The notes under the pieces were generated by a model. That model was not told the DNA's origin, searched no databases, and worked only from the letters and a program-made list of their open reading frames with translations. From an uncultured Verrucomicrobiota bacterium (GTDB lineage Bacteria > Verrucomicrobiota > Kiritimatiellia > RFP12 > UBA1067): a stretch of DNA of 5,686 nucleotides. The stretch is from NCBI GenBank assembly GCA_945947925.1, contig CAMEZU010000125.1, positions 1-5,686 of the forward strand, read 5' to 3'. Shown piece after piece: positions 5,509 to 5,686 of the stretch (position 1 is the stretch's first letter; each line of letters begins with the position of its first letter). The translations under genes were made by a program, and so were the position numbers.

Positions 5509-5585
5509 TGGTCGGACCGACGAGATTTGAACTCGTGACCTTTTGCACCCCAAGCAAACGCGCTACCAGGCTGCGCTACGGTCCG
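5509..5585 (-). tRNA. tRNA-Pro (GGG)
   Basis: The reverse strand gives a full 77-base tRNA. The acceptor CGGACCG pairs perfectly with CGGTCCG, followed by A73 and an encoded CCA (5509-5511). The D arm contains GCGCAGCCTGGTAGCGC. The anticodon stem TTTGC/GCAAA closes the loop TTGGGGT, anticodon GGG, reading CCC and CCU. The T arm is ACGAG-TTCAAAT-CTCGT. It lies 35 bases downstream of the initiator tRNA on the same strand, so the two were probably transcribed together. Confidence 0.98.
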
Positions 5586-5620
5586 CCGTATGTCGTCATG
5601 AGCCAGGTCATCATGAATTT

Positions 5621-5686
<66 letters not shown>

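Overview
The window is GC-rich bacterial DNA (roughly 60% by eye) with densely packed genes and CCA-encoding tRNA genes. A 2Fe-superoxide reductase (desulfoferrodoxin), the oxygen defence typical of strict anaerobes and microaerophiles, suggests an anaerobic host. The sequence alone does not fix the lineage. A Verrucomicrobiota/Kiritimatiellota-type anaerobe would fit, but that is only a weak inference.

Layout. Positions 1-158 hold no gene. They carry a plausible sigma70 promoter and a perfect hairpin placed at its predicted start of transcription. Positions 159-527 (+) encode the superoxide reductase. Everything to its right is on the minus strand and reads leftward: an incomplete initiator tRNA-fMet (5621-5686), tRNA-Pro(GGG) (5509-5585), a promoter with an extended -10 (5421-5450), tRNA-Cys(GCA) (5326-5399), an unrecognised six-helix membrane protein (4753-5316), a 62-residue predicted secreted protein (4568-4756), a Na+/phosphate cotransporter with a PhoU-like tail (2856-4553), lrgA (2489-2851), lrgB (1804-2496), a possible 19-codon micro-ORF (1743-1802) and a compact MurC-like ligase (520-1746). 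The last gene runs tail-to-tail into the superoxide reductase gene with an 8-bp overlap.

How it may work together. The gaps on the minus strand are 9 nt, an ATGA overlap, 14 nt, 4 nt, an 8-nt overlap and 57 nt, and no intrinsic terminator is visible between them. The block therefore looks like one transcript starting with tRNA-Cys. Its recognisable members concern the envelope: phosphate entry, the LrgAB holin/antiholin-like or carboxylate-transport pair, and peptidoglycan precursor synthesis. Two unrecognised envelope proteins are coupled to them at the front. That the block forms one functional module is inference.

The most unusual points are the tRNA-headed operon whose first protein gene lacks a Shine-Dalgarno site, a dyad spanning its promoter, the shortened MurC-like protein with an atypical P-loop, the micro-ORF that exactly fills the lrgB-murC gap, and an initiator tRNA in which one of the three signature G-C anticodon-stem pairs is replaced by A-U.
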